Assembly: GCA_022885665.1 (NCBI GenBank)
Contig: JAGQDJ010000075.1
Coordinates: 1-64,000, forward strand
Reading direction: 5' to 3'
DNA: 64,000 nt
From: Triops longicaudatus
Taxonomy: Eukaryota; Arthropoda; Branchiopoda; Notostraca; Triopsidae
The first letter of the stretch is position 1; the number at the start of each line of letters is the position of its first letter. The notes under the pieces are model-generated. The model searched no databases and was not told the origin of the DNA. It was given only the letters and a program-made list of their open reading frames with translations. The position numbers and the translations under genes were made by a program. Below, piece by piece: positions 13,560-26,421 of this stretch.

Positions 13560-15552
13560 AAAGGAGGCAAAAGGGGACGATAACTCCACTCGTAGCCTGA
13601 AAATCTCCTTTTTTTCCTTTTTGCCTAACCCTGACGAACGGCCACTCGTAATTAATTGGAAAAGGAGGCGGTTACGGGGCCGTCAGGGGTAGTCGCAAAC
13701 CTGCCACATTTTCCCTCTAAAGGCTCTGCTCAATTGAAACAGTTGTATATTTAGGTTTCCAAAAGTCTTGCTTGGGTCTTGGGCTGTTAATACAGGATTT
13801 TCGCTGATGGTTTCTCAGAGAGAGAAAAAGGAGCAAACTACTTTTTTGAACGGGAAAAAAGCCTGGTGCAGTAGCTTTAGCTCCTTGGCCCCTTAATTAG
13901 ATTACGATTTGGTACCTCATCCCAGCTGCTCGGTTTTCACCACGTCAGGCAAAAGGTGAAAACGTAAGGAACCCTTTCTGCTCGGTCGTTTCGTTACGGC
14001 AGTTGCCATCAGCGCTGGCTTAACACCCTTAAAAAATTCAGCAACGCAAATTACGCTCCGAAATTCTACAGTTTTAGAGGAAGAGTGAAAAATGATGTCT
14101 TGTATGTTCTCAAGGAAAGCGGAAAATGAATATACACCCGCTGAGACACAAAAGTCCCAGCAAATAGTTTAAAATAGGAAAATTCTGCCCAGCCTTGACT
14201 TGAATTCGCACCCACTCTCCATTAAGATTAGTTTACACAACTTACGTTTCAATATTTTAAATTTAATGTTCGCCTACAGAATTATTAAGCTATTTTTTAA
14301 GAATTATTAAGCTATTATAGTTTGCTGTTTCAGAGTTTTCCGGTAGTAGCTTTGCTATTCGAATTTTCTCAAGTCATTCGTCATTACGACTTGGTATTAC
14401 TAGAATTCAGAACCCATCGTTGAAGTTGACCCAAAGAAAATGTCATAAATAATGCATGCGACAACAAACGAAAAGTTTCATTTGCTTGGAAAACCTGTGC
14501 GGCACCATTTCTGTGAAGTCGGTGTGGTCGATTTTATTTTCCTTTTCATGTCTTTAAAAAGAAACCAGGTTGTTGAAGTGCCCCCATCGGAGTTCTTACG
14601 TTTGTAATAACTGGTAATGACGTAGTCAAAAAACCCGAAATATAATCGTTTTCTTGTTTGACCTGGACATAAGAAAGCAACTGAAGAAAAGAAATCATCA
14701 AAAGATGCCGAAGAAGCTAAAATGCAGATCACTTCCCCTAGCATGGCCTAGACTTCCGCTGGCTTTCGCTTATTAAGAGGGAATGGGAACTCCAGCTGCT
14801 GATGATCAATTAAAAAGTCTTTTCTATTGCTACACACATCAGCAAAGCCTGATCTGAAATTTCTTGGCGGCGTACTAAATACACTGTACAATTTGAAAAG
14901 AAGGTGCAGCGGCGTTTCGGCGGTTTTTTTCCATCCTTCCTTGCACGTGCAAACGTATAACCCTTTTACTACCTTGCCATTGGTAAACCATGGCTCGAGG
15001 TGCCCCTAATGCTCTCTGTTTCGGCCCGCAATGCAGAGCCGGACAGTTGCTTGCCAAGACCGCCGACTGGGATTCCAAATGAGCAGCATCAAACCCCTCC
15101 TACATACTGTATACTTTCTATTCATGTATCATGAGCTTGGATAGAAACGAATCAATGCAACCAAAAAATCTTTCGCTAATGATAAAAAATGTCATAGGAC
15201 ACAATCATACTTTTACGTGAAATTTATTATAAAAAATTCATTTAAAAACGTTGAACGTCACAGATGTCGGTAGCACGTCTGTTTGTATGGACCAAGCGAC
15301 TCCCAATATAGTGCCTTGGCCTTTTGTTTTCTTGAGTGACACACAATATACTCTAGAAAAGACGAGCTAAAAAGTCGGAGTTCAGACCGCAAATTACAAG
15401 GGAAAGTCCGGACAGGTGTGGTGTACGTGTATCGCCTTCACGTCTATTGACATTCAAATGAGAAAGGGACACAAGCCAAAAAGTTGGCATTGTAAAGTTG
15501 TCGAGTCCAGGCACTGTACAGCCGTCCAAGAAAGGGTCAAAGGTTCCCTTAG

Positions 15553-15565
15553 CCCCCCCCCCCCC
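15553..15565 (+). repeat. Poly-C homopolymer (13 bases)
   Basis: This is an uninterrupted run of 13 C inside a stretch with no recognised gene. It is likely length-variable. Confidence 0.9.
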
Positions 15566-16789
15566 TGACGAAGAGATTGATGTGTAACCAGTTGGAAGAT
15601 GTTCCTTTTTTTTCTTTTTTCTTCAGGTCTAAGTTGTGGGCAAGGGGACGTGAGCGACACAGATAGTCCAAAATGATAGTCTTACGAAAACAATTGCTCT
15701 ATATTCGTCGAGAGAGTGAAGCTTCGTTTTTCCGAGAAGAAAAGCTCGTCAAGGGGTTGGCGGGTATCATAACGAGCCGCCTTTTGTGGGCCAGCAGAAG
15801 GCCTGGGAGTTGAGATTTTTGCGAAGCACCTGTACAGTCTTCTAATATTGTTAGTACCCACTGTCATTGTTACCGGGCAAGACTGGGGAAAACGCGCGGT
15901 GCACTTTTGTATTCCGAGTTCTTAAGTTTTTGCTTTTCTAAAGGAAACCATGCCAAACCACCACCTTTTCTTGCGATTGACAAGTATCGGCCAGCAGGGG
16001 GTTGGGTCCTCTCTAAAAACTCCTTACTCCCAAGTCTTAAGGGTCCAATGCTGGAAACTCTTTTTCCGACCTGGGCAATTTCAAATTAAAGTCTGTATGG
16101 CATCTATACTCTATCATGAAAAGCGTGGGAAGCAAAAGTCTTTAGCTGGTACTGAGATGTTCCTCCAAAAAATTGTAAGAAGGGAAAAATTCTTGTACAG
16201 AGATTTATAGGCATCTGTCTGTTCTTAACGCATTTTCCCATAAAATGATTACAAAAGAAAAAAATGGCAGTAATAAAGGCACTACTTTTCAGCCACCTGC
16301 CCGCATGGGAAAATTTGAGCCAGCGATCCAGGCCAAAAATGTGATTTTTAGGCTCTACACACGCTTGCCAGCTTGGAAACAAAAAAGTAGACCGACGACT
16401 TATGCGTATTATGCATTTGAAGAGAGGTAAATCCTTTGGTGACTGGCAGTTTGGGTCTATTCAACGCTTATTACCGCCCTGGTGGGTCTCGTATGGCGGA
16501 TTCTGTTTTTCTTTCCTTGGCGACCTGAAGGTACAGAGAATCAAAATAACAAGACACAGCTTTTTGACGCATTGGTGCCTTCCTTGTTTGCGGCGCGCTA
16601 ACCACAGGGAAGTTTTTGTGTTTTTCTAACACGTTACAAAAAAATGTACCCAATCCCCTGGCGCGGTTCCACGCTGGTGCTCTTATTATCTTACAGTTTT
16701 ACGCCGCCATTGTGTATAGTCGCGTCGTGCGTGGTTCCTCGACACCCAGGTAATACGAAAACCTCGTCACATGCGCGCTCAGGTGTGAC

Positions 16790-16898
16790 ATGCCGTGCAT
16801 AGGGGTAACCGTGGAAAGTGAACCTATCAGAGACGACCGTGACGCCATGTTGGTTGTTGTAAAAAGGAGGAGAAAACTGAATAAAAAACTCACTCCAG
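16790..16898 (+). CDS. Possible first coding exon of an unrecognised gene
   Basis: An ATG at 16790 opens 36 codons ending in a near-perfect donor, CTCCAG|GTAAGT (GT at 16899). The peptide becomes strongly basic at its end (KRRRKLNKK). The 120 bases before and within it are richer in CpG than the neighbourhood. They carry GCCGCCATTGTG near 16700 and GCCATGTTGG near 16845, both like the YY1 core (GCCATnTTG) found in promoters. The second site overlaps an alternative in-frame ATG with a C at -3. I found no partner exon downstream, so the evidence is only the start, the donor and a promoter-like setting. Confidence 0.25.
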
Positions 16899-16899
16899 G

Positions 16900-19800
16900 T
16901 AAGTTGTACTATAATGCAATAAGTTTCTCTTATTTTCTCTTATATAGCTTACATACAAAAATATATAAAAACATATAAAAAAGTGCAATTACAGTACTTT
17001 ATCATGTATATTTATTTCTCATGTTGTTAGTATCAAATAGCCTAGATACTTGTCCTACCCTCTGCAATTTCATGGCAACGACAATTTTCAGAAAATAAAC
17101 TTACATTAGTAAAGAGCAAATGCTTACAAATGACTGTCATGAATTCCTTAGGAGCCTTCAAATTTTTAATTCCTCGAAATAACACGTGCATTGACTTAGA
17201 GTGCAGATTACACATCACTCGTAGCCAAATGAGTTCGTTCATAGTAAGCCGAAAGTGGTACAGTTGAAACATGTACCGACATGTATACATGTCGGTAATA
17301 TCCCTTACTAACATTTACATCACAAGTCTCGTTTACAAGTTGGGAACCAGCGTGTATAGCGTTTACTGTAATTAAGGTTTCGTTGGAGCATAACTCGAAC
17401 CAATTGTTGCTGGAGACTATTTAAGTGTATAAAGTAAAAACCTCAGGACCCAAAATGTCCATAAAAGCTTATTTGAAAGCTCACCACACACGGTGCAAAA
17501 GCATTGTGTTCTAATGACGAATACTGCGGTTTTTGTTCACTAGGATGGTAAAGCTGAGGAAATGCTAAATTAGTGGCGCAAATTTATAGGGAAGGATGCG
17601 ACAGTTGGAACAAGCGTGTGGTCTTACTGGTGCGAATTACTTCAGCTTAATGATCCCCTCCAACGAGGCAATAAATCTGGAGAAAATTTCTAACCCGCGG
17701 AGCAAAAGTGCAACATAACGTATTTTAGCTGACAGCAAGAAACCTTCCTTGTATCGTTTGTGGTACTCTATAATAGCAACACCAGACCTGTGGAGTGACG
17801 TGCAAGCGGAAGAAACTGAAAGTTGTGAGACCAACAGGGATTTTAATTAAGCTAAAAACTATAACGTCTCCTGTTAGGTGTTTCGCTACCTCATCGCGGA
17901 CTCCGTCCTACCCCTTTTTTTTTACCCAGTAAGGAAATCTTTGTTCAGACGCAACCATAAAATGTGCTAGGCTGACAGATTAACGGTTTCATAATGAGGC
18001 AAGGGGTGCGAAGATAATGAAGCAGCTCACACCTGAGTTGTAGCTGTAGCAGAGAATAGCCAATAGAATTATTTCCCACTCTCCCGAAAGGCCCTAACTT
18101 TTAATTCGAAAAACCTATAACGCTTGCAAGTTGCCGTGGGAAGCGCAGAGCCTCAAAACTCGTAAACCCGCCTCTTGAGCGTGTTCATGGTCCTTTTCAT
18201 AGGCTCCTAATGGTAAGATGAGGTAACGTTCTATAAACTTTTGATCGAGTCTTTTTTTTTATACCTTGATCACAACCCAAACTATTTATCGTTAGGAAGG
18301 GCACAGGTGAATAATAATACTACACCAAGCACAGAAAGCGTAGTCTGCACTAGCTTCGACAAGCTTTGCACAGTTTTCGGTGCAGCGAATCGTACAAGAA
18401 AAGCGTGAGCAATCCATTATGCATGTGGACGTCTACATGCAAGTGCTCGGTTCCAGCGGCACACATATATCGGGAATGAATTATATCGACTGCAACAAGC
18501 GCGTGGTTTTGGCTGATGGCTTGTGATGTCTTTGTGCACAGTGGGACTTCTTTCTTTGCTCGGGAATGGTTCAGCCTCCTACACACACGTTTACCTAATT
18601 GCATATGCAAAAGACCATAAACTGCTGACTTTTGCCTTTCGACTATCCGTTATACAAACCATCATGCAAGTCCTCGATTTTCAAACTACAAGGTTTGGTG
18701 ATGCTCGTTCCTCGAAGGTCCTAAATCACCCAAGCTCCGCTGAATTTCGACTTCTCCATGACACCCATTCCAAAAGAACGACAGACAGGAAGGAAAAAAA
18801 AAAATACGAAAACATAAAACAGAAAAAAGGCGACCTTCGGGATAATAAAGGTACACCCCAAATTACAAAGTGTCTCATTACAATTGGAAGCCTTGGAAAG
18901 CGAGCTTCTTCTACCAATCGCAAGCACCTATTAAGCCGCATTCCGAGTAACTCAAAAAGAAAGAAAAAAATTTAACAAAAAATATAGGAATTATCTTTCG
19001 AAAATGAACAACTGTATCCCCTTTTCCTCAGCAACATGAGCTAAGTAAAATTTGTGTATCCTTATTGAAAATCAGTTTTGTTATGTTCAGCATGAGGTGT
19101 CTATTAAAAGTTTGCATTTCAGTTCCTTTCTATCCCATGCTACCGTGGGTTAAAACGGTACATCCACTGCTTATTTCTGCATTAGAATTTATTACATTAA
19201 TTTAATTCTGCATTAAATCAACATTATTAGCTACGCCTAATGTTGTGAGCTTTCGAAGTGTTATACAGTATACAAAAGTGGGAGTGAAAAAGTCTCATTA
19301 CGGCTGTGTATTTTGTTCGTTGTCATTTGAACGTATGATCACCCTTAGGCACTTACCTCTCAACAACTGTGAGCAGCGAATCGCTATTACGAAGCCCCGA
19401 ACGCTGTTCTGTGTTTTTTAAGCAGTTAATAAACGCGCATATAATTTATTTTTAAAAAAGGTTCGAACGAAATAAAATACTTTAATTCAGCGAAATAGAC
19501 GTAGAGCGATGTGTATGTCTGTGTAACCATACAACTTGATAACTACTTCTCGACAGCTTCCAGTTTCAAGTGGAAGTGACAAGGATAATTAAGGGGGTGG
19601 GTTGAAGTCCAGTGAGTAAAATGAGACAGCGTTGGAAAAAGGAAACTCCTTTCCCAATTTTTCCCTGCTCCCACACCCTGGTTAGTTTGGCTTTCAATAG
19701 CGCCACTGACTAACATCTCAATAAGTCTCAGCTCCCGGAAACGCACCGTAAGGCCATATTTGTCTTGAGAGAGATTTGTAGGTCCGAAATCTCCGCGAGG

Positions 19801-21579
19801 TTAAGTTATGGCGGAAGATCGTCTTTCGCTCTCTGCCTTGGCTATCAGAGGCTATTAGGGATGAAAGTTTCTGAGAATAGCAGTCAATAATACTGCAACA
19901 TTAATTCCACGTGCACGGTCGAACTGGTCTTGGCTGTTATGGCAGTTCCGGTTAACATCCAACACTAGCATGGTCGACCACACGAAGAAGAAAATAAAAA
20001 AGAGACCACCCTCAAAAAATGGGACAGAATGAAGGCAAAAAAGGGGACCAAGTTATAAAAGTACAGGTCATTTGCTGGCTCGATGACTTTATGACGCCTT
20101 ACCGCAGCATCCTCCCAACGACCAATTTGTCAGTCCAGAACTTGCACCCTTTGGCTGCTATCGCGTAACATAAAATGTTGTAAAGATGTATCTCCTCGGG
20201 TGTCAGCAGTCCACAAACGGTGTTATGGCCAGGGAGTTTTTCTAACTCGTACTTTTTACAGCCGTTACAGCCACTCGGTAAGGGTGGTGTACGCTATAAG
20301 CGGACCGACAACGATTGCATATCTGTCAACGTAGACTCATTGTCTTCGGAAAGAGGTTTTCTCAGAGGAACTTCCGATACGGTCAGACCATGTGTTGAGA
20401 ACCCATCAACGACAACCAGTGGCACTCGCTAGTGCGAAAACTCGCGTTGCTTCCATGTCCATTTCATTTTGTTTCCCCACCTCAGCCTGCTTCACTTTAG
20501 CTGGTACCCTCACCATATCCGCGACAACTTGACACCTTTCTCTAAACAGGAAGTGTCATCAGTCGATTAGTTTCAAATTATCTTCCAGAAAGAACAGCTA
20601 AATTCTCGCCTCAAACTATTCTGAGCATATTCTCACCCTTTCACATGCGTTCTGCTTTCAGAACAACGACAGTCATTTTACATTCCGGTCACACTTCTCA
20701 CTCCGCTTTTTTAATTCTTCTAACTCGAAGAGTTAGGGCGACTTTTCAAGCGCAGCCAAGAAAAGCAATGAAGACGATTGACATAAAAAACGTTGTTGCC
20801 AAAATTCATACGAGCTGCAGGCAAGGTCTCGTGAAACGAGCCAAGTTTGTCAAAACGCGGGAAATCATGTCAAGGTTGTCGCAAAATTTAGCACTGCAAT
20901 TCAGATTTGATTAGATTTTGAAAAAAGTTTCATTTGTTTCGCAATGTTTTCTTATGTGTGCAATTTTATGGACTTGCACTTCTGAAACTCGCTTTCTGAG
21001 AAATATTCATGTAAATAATGTCGGAATATTTGGCAATTCTTTTGTATTCTTATATTCGGCCTTATAGCAGTTTAATTTGCCCGACATAAAGTTCTCCTGG
21101 CTTTGAACTATCACGCAAAAATAAGTAAAATTAAAAAAAAAAAACAGTTTTATTAAATTGGAAAATTCAAGCTTCTTTAATTTTGACAAGAGCAAATGGA
21201 ACTGATGCACGTTTTATCCTTGACATAATTCATAGAACAATAATCTCTTAATTTATTAAAACAATAGAACCCAGAACGAATTTTTTGAGATAATGCAAAA
21301 GTTTCCAGGCAAAGTAAAGGGGCACAGAAGCGGTGATACTGTTTTCATTTTGGGGAAGGAAAGAGTGGAGGGGGGTAGTTACGTTGTTTTAGTTAGTGTC
21401 GCACGAAGGGGCGTTGTAAAGCAGTCCGTATACCTACAGTATAAATTTTCCGGTGGGGAGGGTTGAGGGCGGCCTTGCCCCTCCTATATAGACACTTTTC
21501 AGAGGTCACACAAATTAACGAAGAGGTTTTCATTAAAGTTTACTTAAACAATGGTCTGCAAAAAATTTTTTGCATATCA
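16900..21579. other. Intergenic (or intronic) stretch, no gene recognised
   Basis: If the exon candidate ending at 16898 is real, this would be the start of its first intron. The longest ORF (18523-18975, +, 150 codons) ends in a Lys/Arg-rich tract made by an A-rich run and has no family motif; it fits chance. I see no RNA gene. Confidence 0.4.
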
Positions 21580-21745
21580 CAGTAAAATCTCGCTATAACG
21601 TACACCGGGTAAACGGACAATAGGCTCTTGTGTGTCCACATATCCCGAAATGAAAAGCGTTTTTTCAAATACTGTGAATACGCACTATCAGCTGATTCGA
21701 ACACGTTTTCCGCCCCTTATGTAATGCTATAGCTAAATTTTACTT
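21580..21745. mobile_element. Small pogo/Tigger-like MITE
   Basis: The left end CAGTAAAATCTCGCTATAAC (21580-21599) is typical of pogo/Tigger terminal repeats (CAGT-n-n-AACCTCGnTATAACG). The right end, GCTATAGCTAAATTTTACTT (21726-21745), is its reverse complement with about four mismatches. The right end is followed by TA; the left is preceded by CA, consistent with a decayed TA target duplication. Just inside the left end, GGACAA and TTGTGTGTCC form a further internal inverted repeat, also common in this group. At 166 bases it has no coding capacity and would be a non-autonomous, degenerate copy. Confidence 0.62.
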
Positions 21746-24700
21746 TATTGCAAATGATATGTTATAGTCAATAGTATGTAAGGCTTCCTTTAGACGTAGC
21801 TCTCAAACTTCAGCACATTATAATTACCTGTTCATTACAGAGCGAGGGACGAATTACTAAATACTATTATACGAATTTTTAGGGTTCCGATGTCGAGGAA
21901 ATAGATGTTACAGCCGATTTGGCATGTCAGTACGAAGCAAGGACTTATCAAAAGATTTTATGCACTGTAATGCAACCACCGTAACGTGTGTGAAATAGCG
22001 GAAACACTCATTAAAAAGGAAAACGAGCAATTACAACTTTTTACGTTCTGGTATATATGAGTTCCCGTATTTTATATAAACATAAGAAAATCATAAAGGT
22101 AAAAGTAGCGTCCACGAACAAGACGGAACTTGACCGAAAGCCTTCTTTGCTCTTGGATGCAATCGACGACAAAAAATATGTTGCTTTGCTTATGCATAGA
22201 ATGTTCAATGTGAGTAGGTTTTCCGATACATTTTTTCATCCCATTTTAAGCCAACGTGGTATGCTTTTCGCCTTGAGAACTCATTTTTCACAGCTGCATT
22301 TGCCAGTGAGCTTCGGAAAGTTCCAGCCACAAAGAAAAGAAAATAATTTTCAATCTCACTCAGCGCAAGAGCTCGCCTTTTTTAAATTATATGTTATATT
22401 TTTACACTTAATAGTTTCACTTTATACTATGAGCTGAAGATTGTATGTTCAGTCGAATTTATTTGTCCTTAGAATTTTAAGAATTGTTTTGTCGCGTTTT
22501 TGCGACGCACGTCACAAGTGTTACGTTACGATTTTCTGTTTATTTTCTAATTGTCTTCACGTTATTTTTATTATAATCACTATTATCTTTCGAAGAGGAC
22601 TGGTTGAAATGTTAGCCGCCTGGACGGTTCTAGACGCACGCCCGCTTGATTAGAACTAGCACTCTTTTTTCTTCGCTTTGAATGACAGCTAATTAATTTC
22701 TTTTTTTAAAAAAGCAGCTGTCCGTACAGTGTCTGTAGCTGAAACTGGAGTATGAACAAGTATCGTCATGACAAGACTGACCTAGTACCTAACATCTGTG
22801 TAAAGAAATCAAAGCGTGCATTCTGAAGCTCCTACTTGTTATACAGAAGCGACCAGGAACGCGCTGAAGAAAATGCATCCCTACTTTTTCCTAGCACACC
22901 CTTAGCAATAGTCGTATGAAGAGTGGATAGCTGATCAAACTTGTATGATGTTATTACATATGCAATAAAATATATATTTATATATATATTTTCCTCTCAA
23001 CTGTCTGTCTTGGTCTCTCTTGATTCTCTTTCTTGTACAGGTAGTCGTAACTCAGATGAGACCGCCAATGGGGGGCGGACAACCCACGGGGGTTCCGACT
23101 CACAAAACACGCCCAGGTGGGCCAACACAACTGAAGGAACGAAGGAATTTACGCAAATAAAATCGAAGCTATAAATAATATTTGTCGCGCGCTCCCAATT
23201 CCCTCTTAAAAAAAGTAAGAGGCAATTCTGCTGCTTGCCAGCGCGGCAAAATAACAACCGCAAGAGTTATGATGCCGGAACTGAGCGGAGATGCAAGTTC
23301 TTTGCTATCAACGAGAAGCAATATACGCAGAGTCTGCGGCGTGTGTCCAAGTGTGAGGCAACTGGTCGGGGGTCCGTCTAGTTCGTCCTGAGCTTTCCGC
23401 ACATGTGGAATGAGCATACCACTAACGTAATCCGCTAATGGAGGGCCTCGCGCCCACAGCGGGCGTCTTAGCTGAAGCAATTCAACTCCGTAGAACCCCG
23501 TACACATTCGTACGCTAAGAGACCGGCTCTACACTTGGTGTATTGGCCTCCGCAAAAGCCACGAATATGCATCAATGACATATCACGTAGGTTGCTTTCC
23601 CTGGTAATGTTATGGAAAGCAGCCAATAATCGATCGGTTTCGTGGATGATGTGCCTATACTCTAGTCAAGCACAACCTATAGATTTTCTGCACTATAGAG
23701 ATCGTCTTCCACGCGAAGGATGATTCCTAAGAAAATTCTTGCTTCCCGCCGCTGGAAGTCATAAAATTATGGTTTGGTGGTCATTGGAACGCAGTAAATT
23801 GTTGGATTCTGAACCTTTTTTTCCCTGGTTCGTGCTGACGCAGAAGACTAAGCGAAGACGTTCCAGCATTTTAAGCCCGAGTAACAAAGTACGAGAGATG
23901 CGCTCCCCAAGGGGCCTGGACCTCGGCCATTCGTATTCCTGTCAAAATCGTACAAATCATAGTCGTTCCATTCCACAATTTTTCGACCATCACCACTGCA
24001 AGTAAATCACCTTATCATGTCCCTTACTCTCACCGTAGCTCGTAGTCCCCACCTGTACTCCCACATTAAAGGAATTATCACTTTACGCCACAAAGTGTCC
24101 ATAAAAATTGACGAGGAAGAGGGAATACGTTTTTTCCGCAAAAAACGCTCTAAGATGCTAAGCCTTGCAAGAAAGACCTTATAGCGCTTTAAAAGCAGAC
24201 ACTCTATAGGCGCTAGCTGTTTGAACAGGTACTTGGACCAATTTCGAGGATAATAAATTAATCGTACAGGGGGTTGCTCTCGTTTCGACGGCAGGTTACA
24301 GGAGAACTATCAAGATTTTACAAGATGCTGTAAAAAGGCAAAGATGCGTGGAAGCTGGTGGATTGCTTCAGAAACCAAAGCAAACCATATAAAACGAGGA
24401 GCTTGTCCAAATGATTATGCATAGGTATGTGTCTGTCATGCCAGGAATGCCCGTTAGCTCGTTTTGGCAGCAGCAGGGGCTTAAAGTTTCCACCAAGGGG
24501 CTAAAGGGGGTCTCCCAAGAAGCATTCCGATGGAAGACCCCCGACCGTGACACTGCCCATGCCAACAATACCAATGATGGGCCACGGGACCTCTCTGCAG
24601 TTATAACCCACACAAAAATACTTGAAATTGTGCTTAATAAGCTGGAGGTTACCAAAGGAAGCGTTGGATGTTAATCGATATGGGTTACAATTTCCAATCA

Positions 24701-26139
24701 TCCCCCTTTTAGGCATGTTTAACTGATCATAAGGGCTTGTCCGTAATTGTCCTAAAATATTGTCACCGCAATGACAGGTGCTGGTGCCAGTAAGCCTACA
24801 ATTTGCCTGTCTATGCGATTCGCTTTTACAAGCTTATTTGTAAAAGTAAGTAACAAAGCGAACCGGTGTGTTACATAGAGTGACACTGCTAAACTGGAAC
24901 ACATCTCTCCCCTATGCGATTTGCATAAAGCTTGTCACTGGAGGCGTGCTAGGAGTTGTTTGTTGTGGTGTCATCATCGGCTACAAAGGGAAAGCCTTTT
25001 ATTCCCTTGTGTTACATTCTGGTCTTCACGAGTGGGACTGATTAATAGACCATCACTAGATTTCCACACCAGGAGGTGCTTCACATCACACTTTTCTCGC
25101 TGACAAGGAGTCTCCTGGCCCCTCAGACAAACGAAACTTTCGAGAGGACTGCAGCTTGTTCGTTGTACGCTTTGTATGCTTTTTGAAACCCCATAATACG
25201 CACTAATTTGTCTCAACGGATAACAAACTTGGTGTCAACGAGATGCGGATATGCTACTAATACAAACGTGTACCAAGGGACGTGTCAAGCACTTTCCGGA
25301 GTTTTCGTACATGTATGAACAGAGCTCCGCTATTTGTCGACGTTGGCAAGCAAAGAGGTATTTTCGTGTTTTGGGAAACGCGTTCGTTTGTAGGCGCTGT
25401 AACTTTGGCTTGTAGAACTTGGCAGACTGCGGGTTTTCGAACCCGCTGATCCAGGATGACAGTTTTACTGCAAACCCCCTGCTAAAGTGTAAATAAGGCC
25501 TGAGGCTTGACTTTTCCTGCTCTTAATTAAAGGAGCCAAAGGGTGGCTCGGATATAGTAGTCAACTTAAGACTTGAAAAGCTTAGTCAAATATAGTTAGC
25601 ATGTTGGCTTGGCTGTGAGGGGATGTGCTGCCGTGGGTGCGGATATTGAATAGTCGCAGCAAGCTTGCTGCGACTGTCTCCAGGACGTCAATAGACTTAC
25701 TGTGTTTAGGTCCCACACTGCGACTATATGATCGTCTTTTACCGCTTTATAATTGCCCCCATATAGAGCTAGCCTCTCATGTCCCATCAGATTGGTTTCG
25801 CACACCATGCTAAAATACTCCCCCAACCGAGTCATGCTGCTTTGCTCTCCAGGAACGGTGGCAGGGGACACCTCAAGGATTACTAGTCTAAGAATACCAA
25901 TTTAGCGAAAAGAATTTGATAACCCTTTCAAAGCAAATTTTAAATCATTCCAGAGCACTTTTCATGTGTATCCTAGTTTCCATTAAAATAGTTTTTTTTA
26001 AAATTTAAACACCCAACTGCTTGTCACATCGCCTTACGATCGATTCTTCTTTCTTGTATGAGTAAGGCATACGTTAACCCGTTTTAAGCTACAATTGTCT
26101 CACGGCTGATTTAAGTAGCTCCCCGAATTTAAGCAAATA
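21746..26139. other. Region upstream of the Zic gene, no gene recognised
   Basis: ORFs of up to 126 codons (22057-22437, +) show no motifs. A TA-rich run lies near 22970-22990 and a perfect 7-bp hairpin with a TTCG loop lies at 25429-25446. This is where enhancers of the downstream Zic gene could lie, but nothing in the sequence alone marks one. Confidence 0.4.
25429..25446. repeat. Perfect hairpin with TTCG loop
   Basis: GCGGGTT and AACCCGC pair perfectly around TTCG. On the minus strand the arm reads GCGGG-TTCGAAAA-CCCGC, like a tRNA T-arm. No acceptor stem, D-arm or anticodon arm fits around it, so I do not call a tRNA. A short stem like this is expected a few times by chance. Confidence 0.45.
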
Positions 26140-26421
26140 TAGGCTGGTGTTGAAGACGCCACGACGCCCCTGCGACGCTTTTCGGAACCTACAACGCTGA
26201 GCTTTAGAAAAGTCTGTCTTCCGATTGGTTGAGGAGGAGGATCATGAAAAGCAGGGAAGCGTGTCGCTCTCCAATGAACAAAGCCGGGTGAATGCCGGAG
26301 GATAGTGTTTCCCCGCAGGAGGTGAAGAGGCGCGACGCGCGTTGCAACGAATCGCACGGTCCAAGAGCTCGGTCCCCGCTGCGCAAGGCATTATTCTCGA
26401 GTCCGGCGTCCTAGCGTGAGC
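26140..26421 (+). promoter_or_regulatory. Probable Zic promoter and 5' leader
   Basis: This stretch directly precedes the Zic start codon and is richer in GC and CpG than the DNA upstream. It carries an inverted CCAAT box (ATTGG, 26224-26228) and a direct one (CCAAT, 26271-26275). I see no convincing TATA box near a defined start, so the transcription start cannot be placed. If transcription begins before 26244, the leader contains two small uORFs that meet end to end. An upstream non-coding exon is also possible. Confidence 0.4.
26244..26414 (+). promoter_or_regulatory. Tandem upstream ORFs in the Zic leader
   Basis: uORF1 (26244-26291, 15 codons plus TGA) is followed immediately and in the same frame by a second ATG at 26292, giving the junction TGAATG. 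uORF2 (26292-26414) has 40 codons plus TAG and ends 7 bases before the Zic ATG at 26422, in a different frame from Zic. If both lie in the mRNA, the main start would be reached by leaky scanning or reinitiation, a common way to hold down translation of regulators. Whether they are transcribed is not known. Confidence 0.4.

Larger units (their letters stand above)
10545..16690. other. Intergenic stretch with homopolymers, no gene recognised
   Basis: It contains a 60-base T run (13500-13559) and a 13-base C run (15553-15565). ORFs of up to about 98 codons occur, but none shows a motif or consistent splice flanks. I see no tRNA or rRNA. Confidence 0.45.

Noticed and set aside
18523..18975. ORF of 150 codons with a Lys-rich end
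   Set aside because: The Lys/Arg tail comes from A-rich runs; no recognisable family and length fits chance.
24501..24716. Minus-strand ORF with a glycine-rich, dehydrogenase-like run (PIIGIVGMGSVTVGG)
   Set aside because: The run resembles a nucleotide-binding loop only superficially; there is no surrounding fold and another minus-strand frame is open across it.
25400..25500. Minus-strand tRNA suggested by a T-arm-like hairpin
   Set aside because: No matching acceptor stem, D-arm or anticodon arm at the right spacing, and the loop is one base too long.
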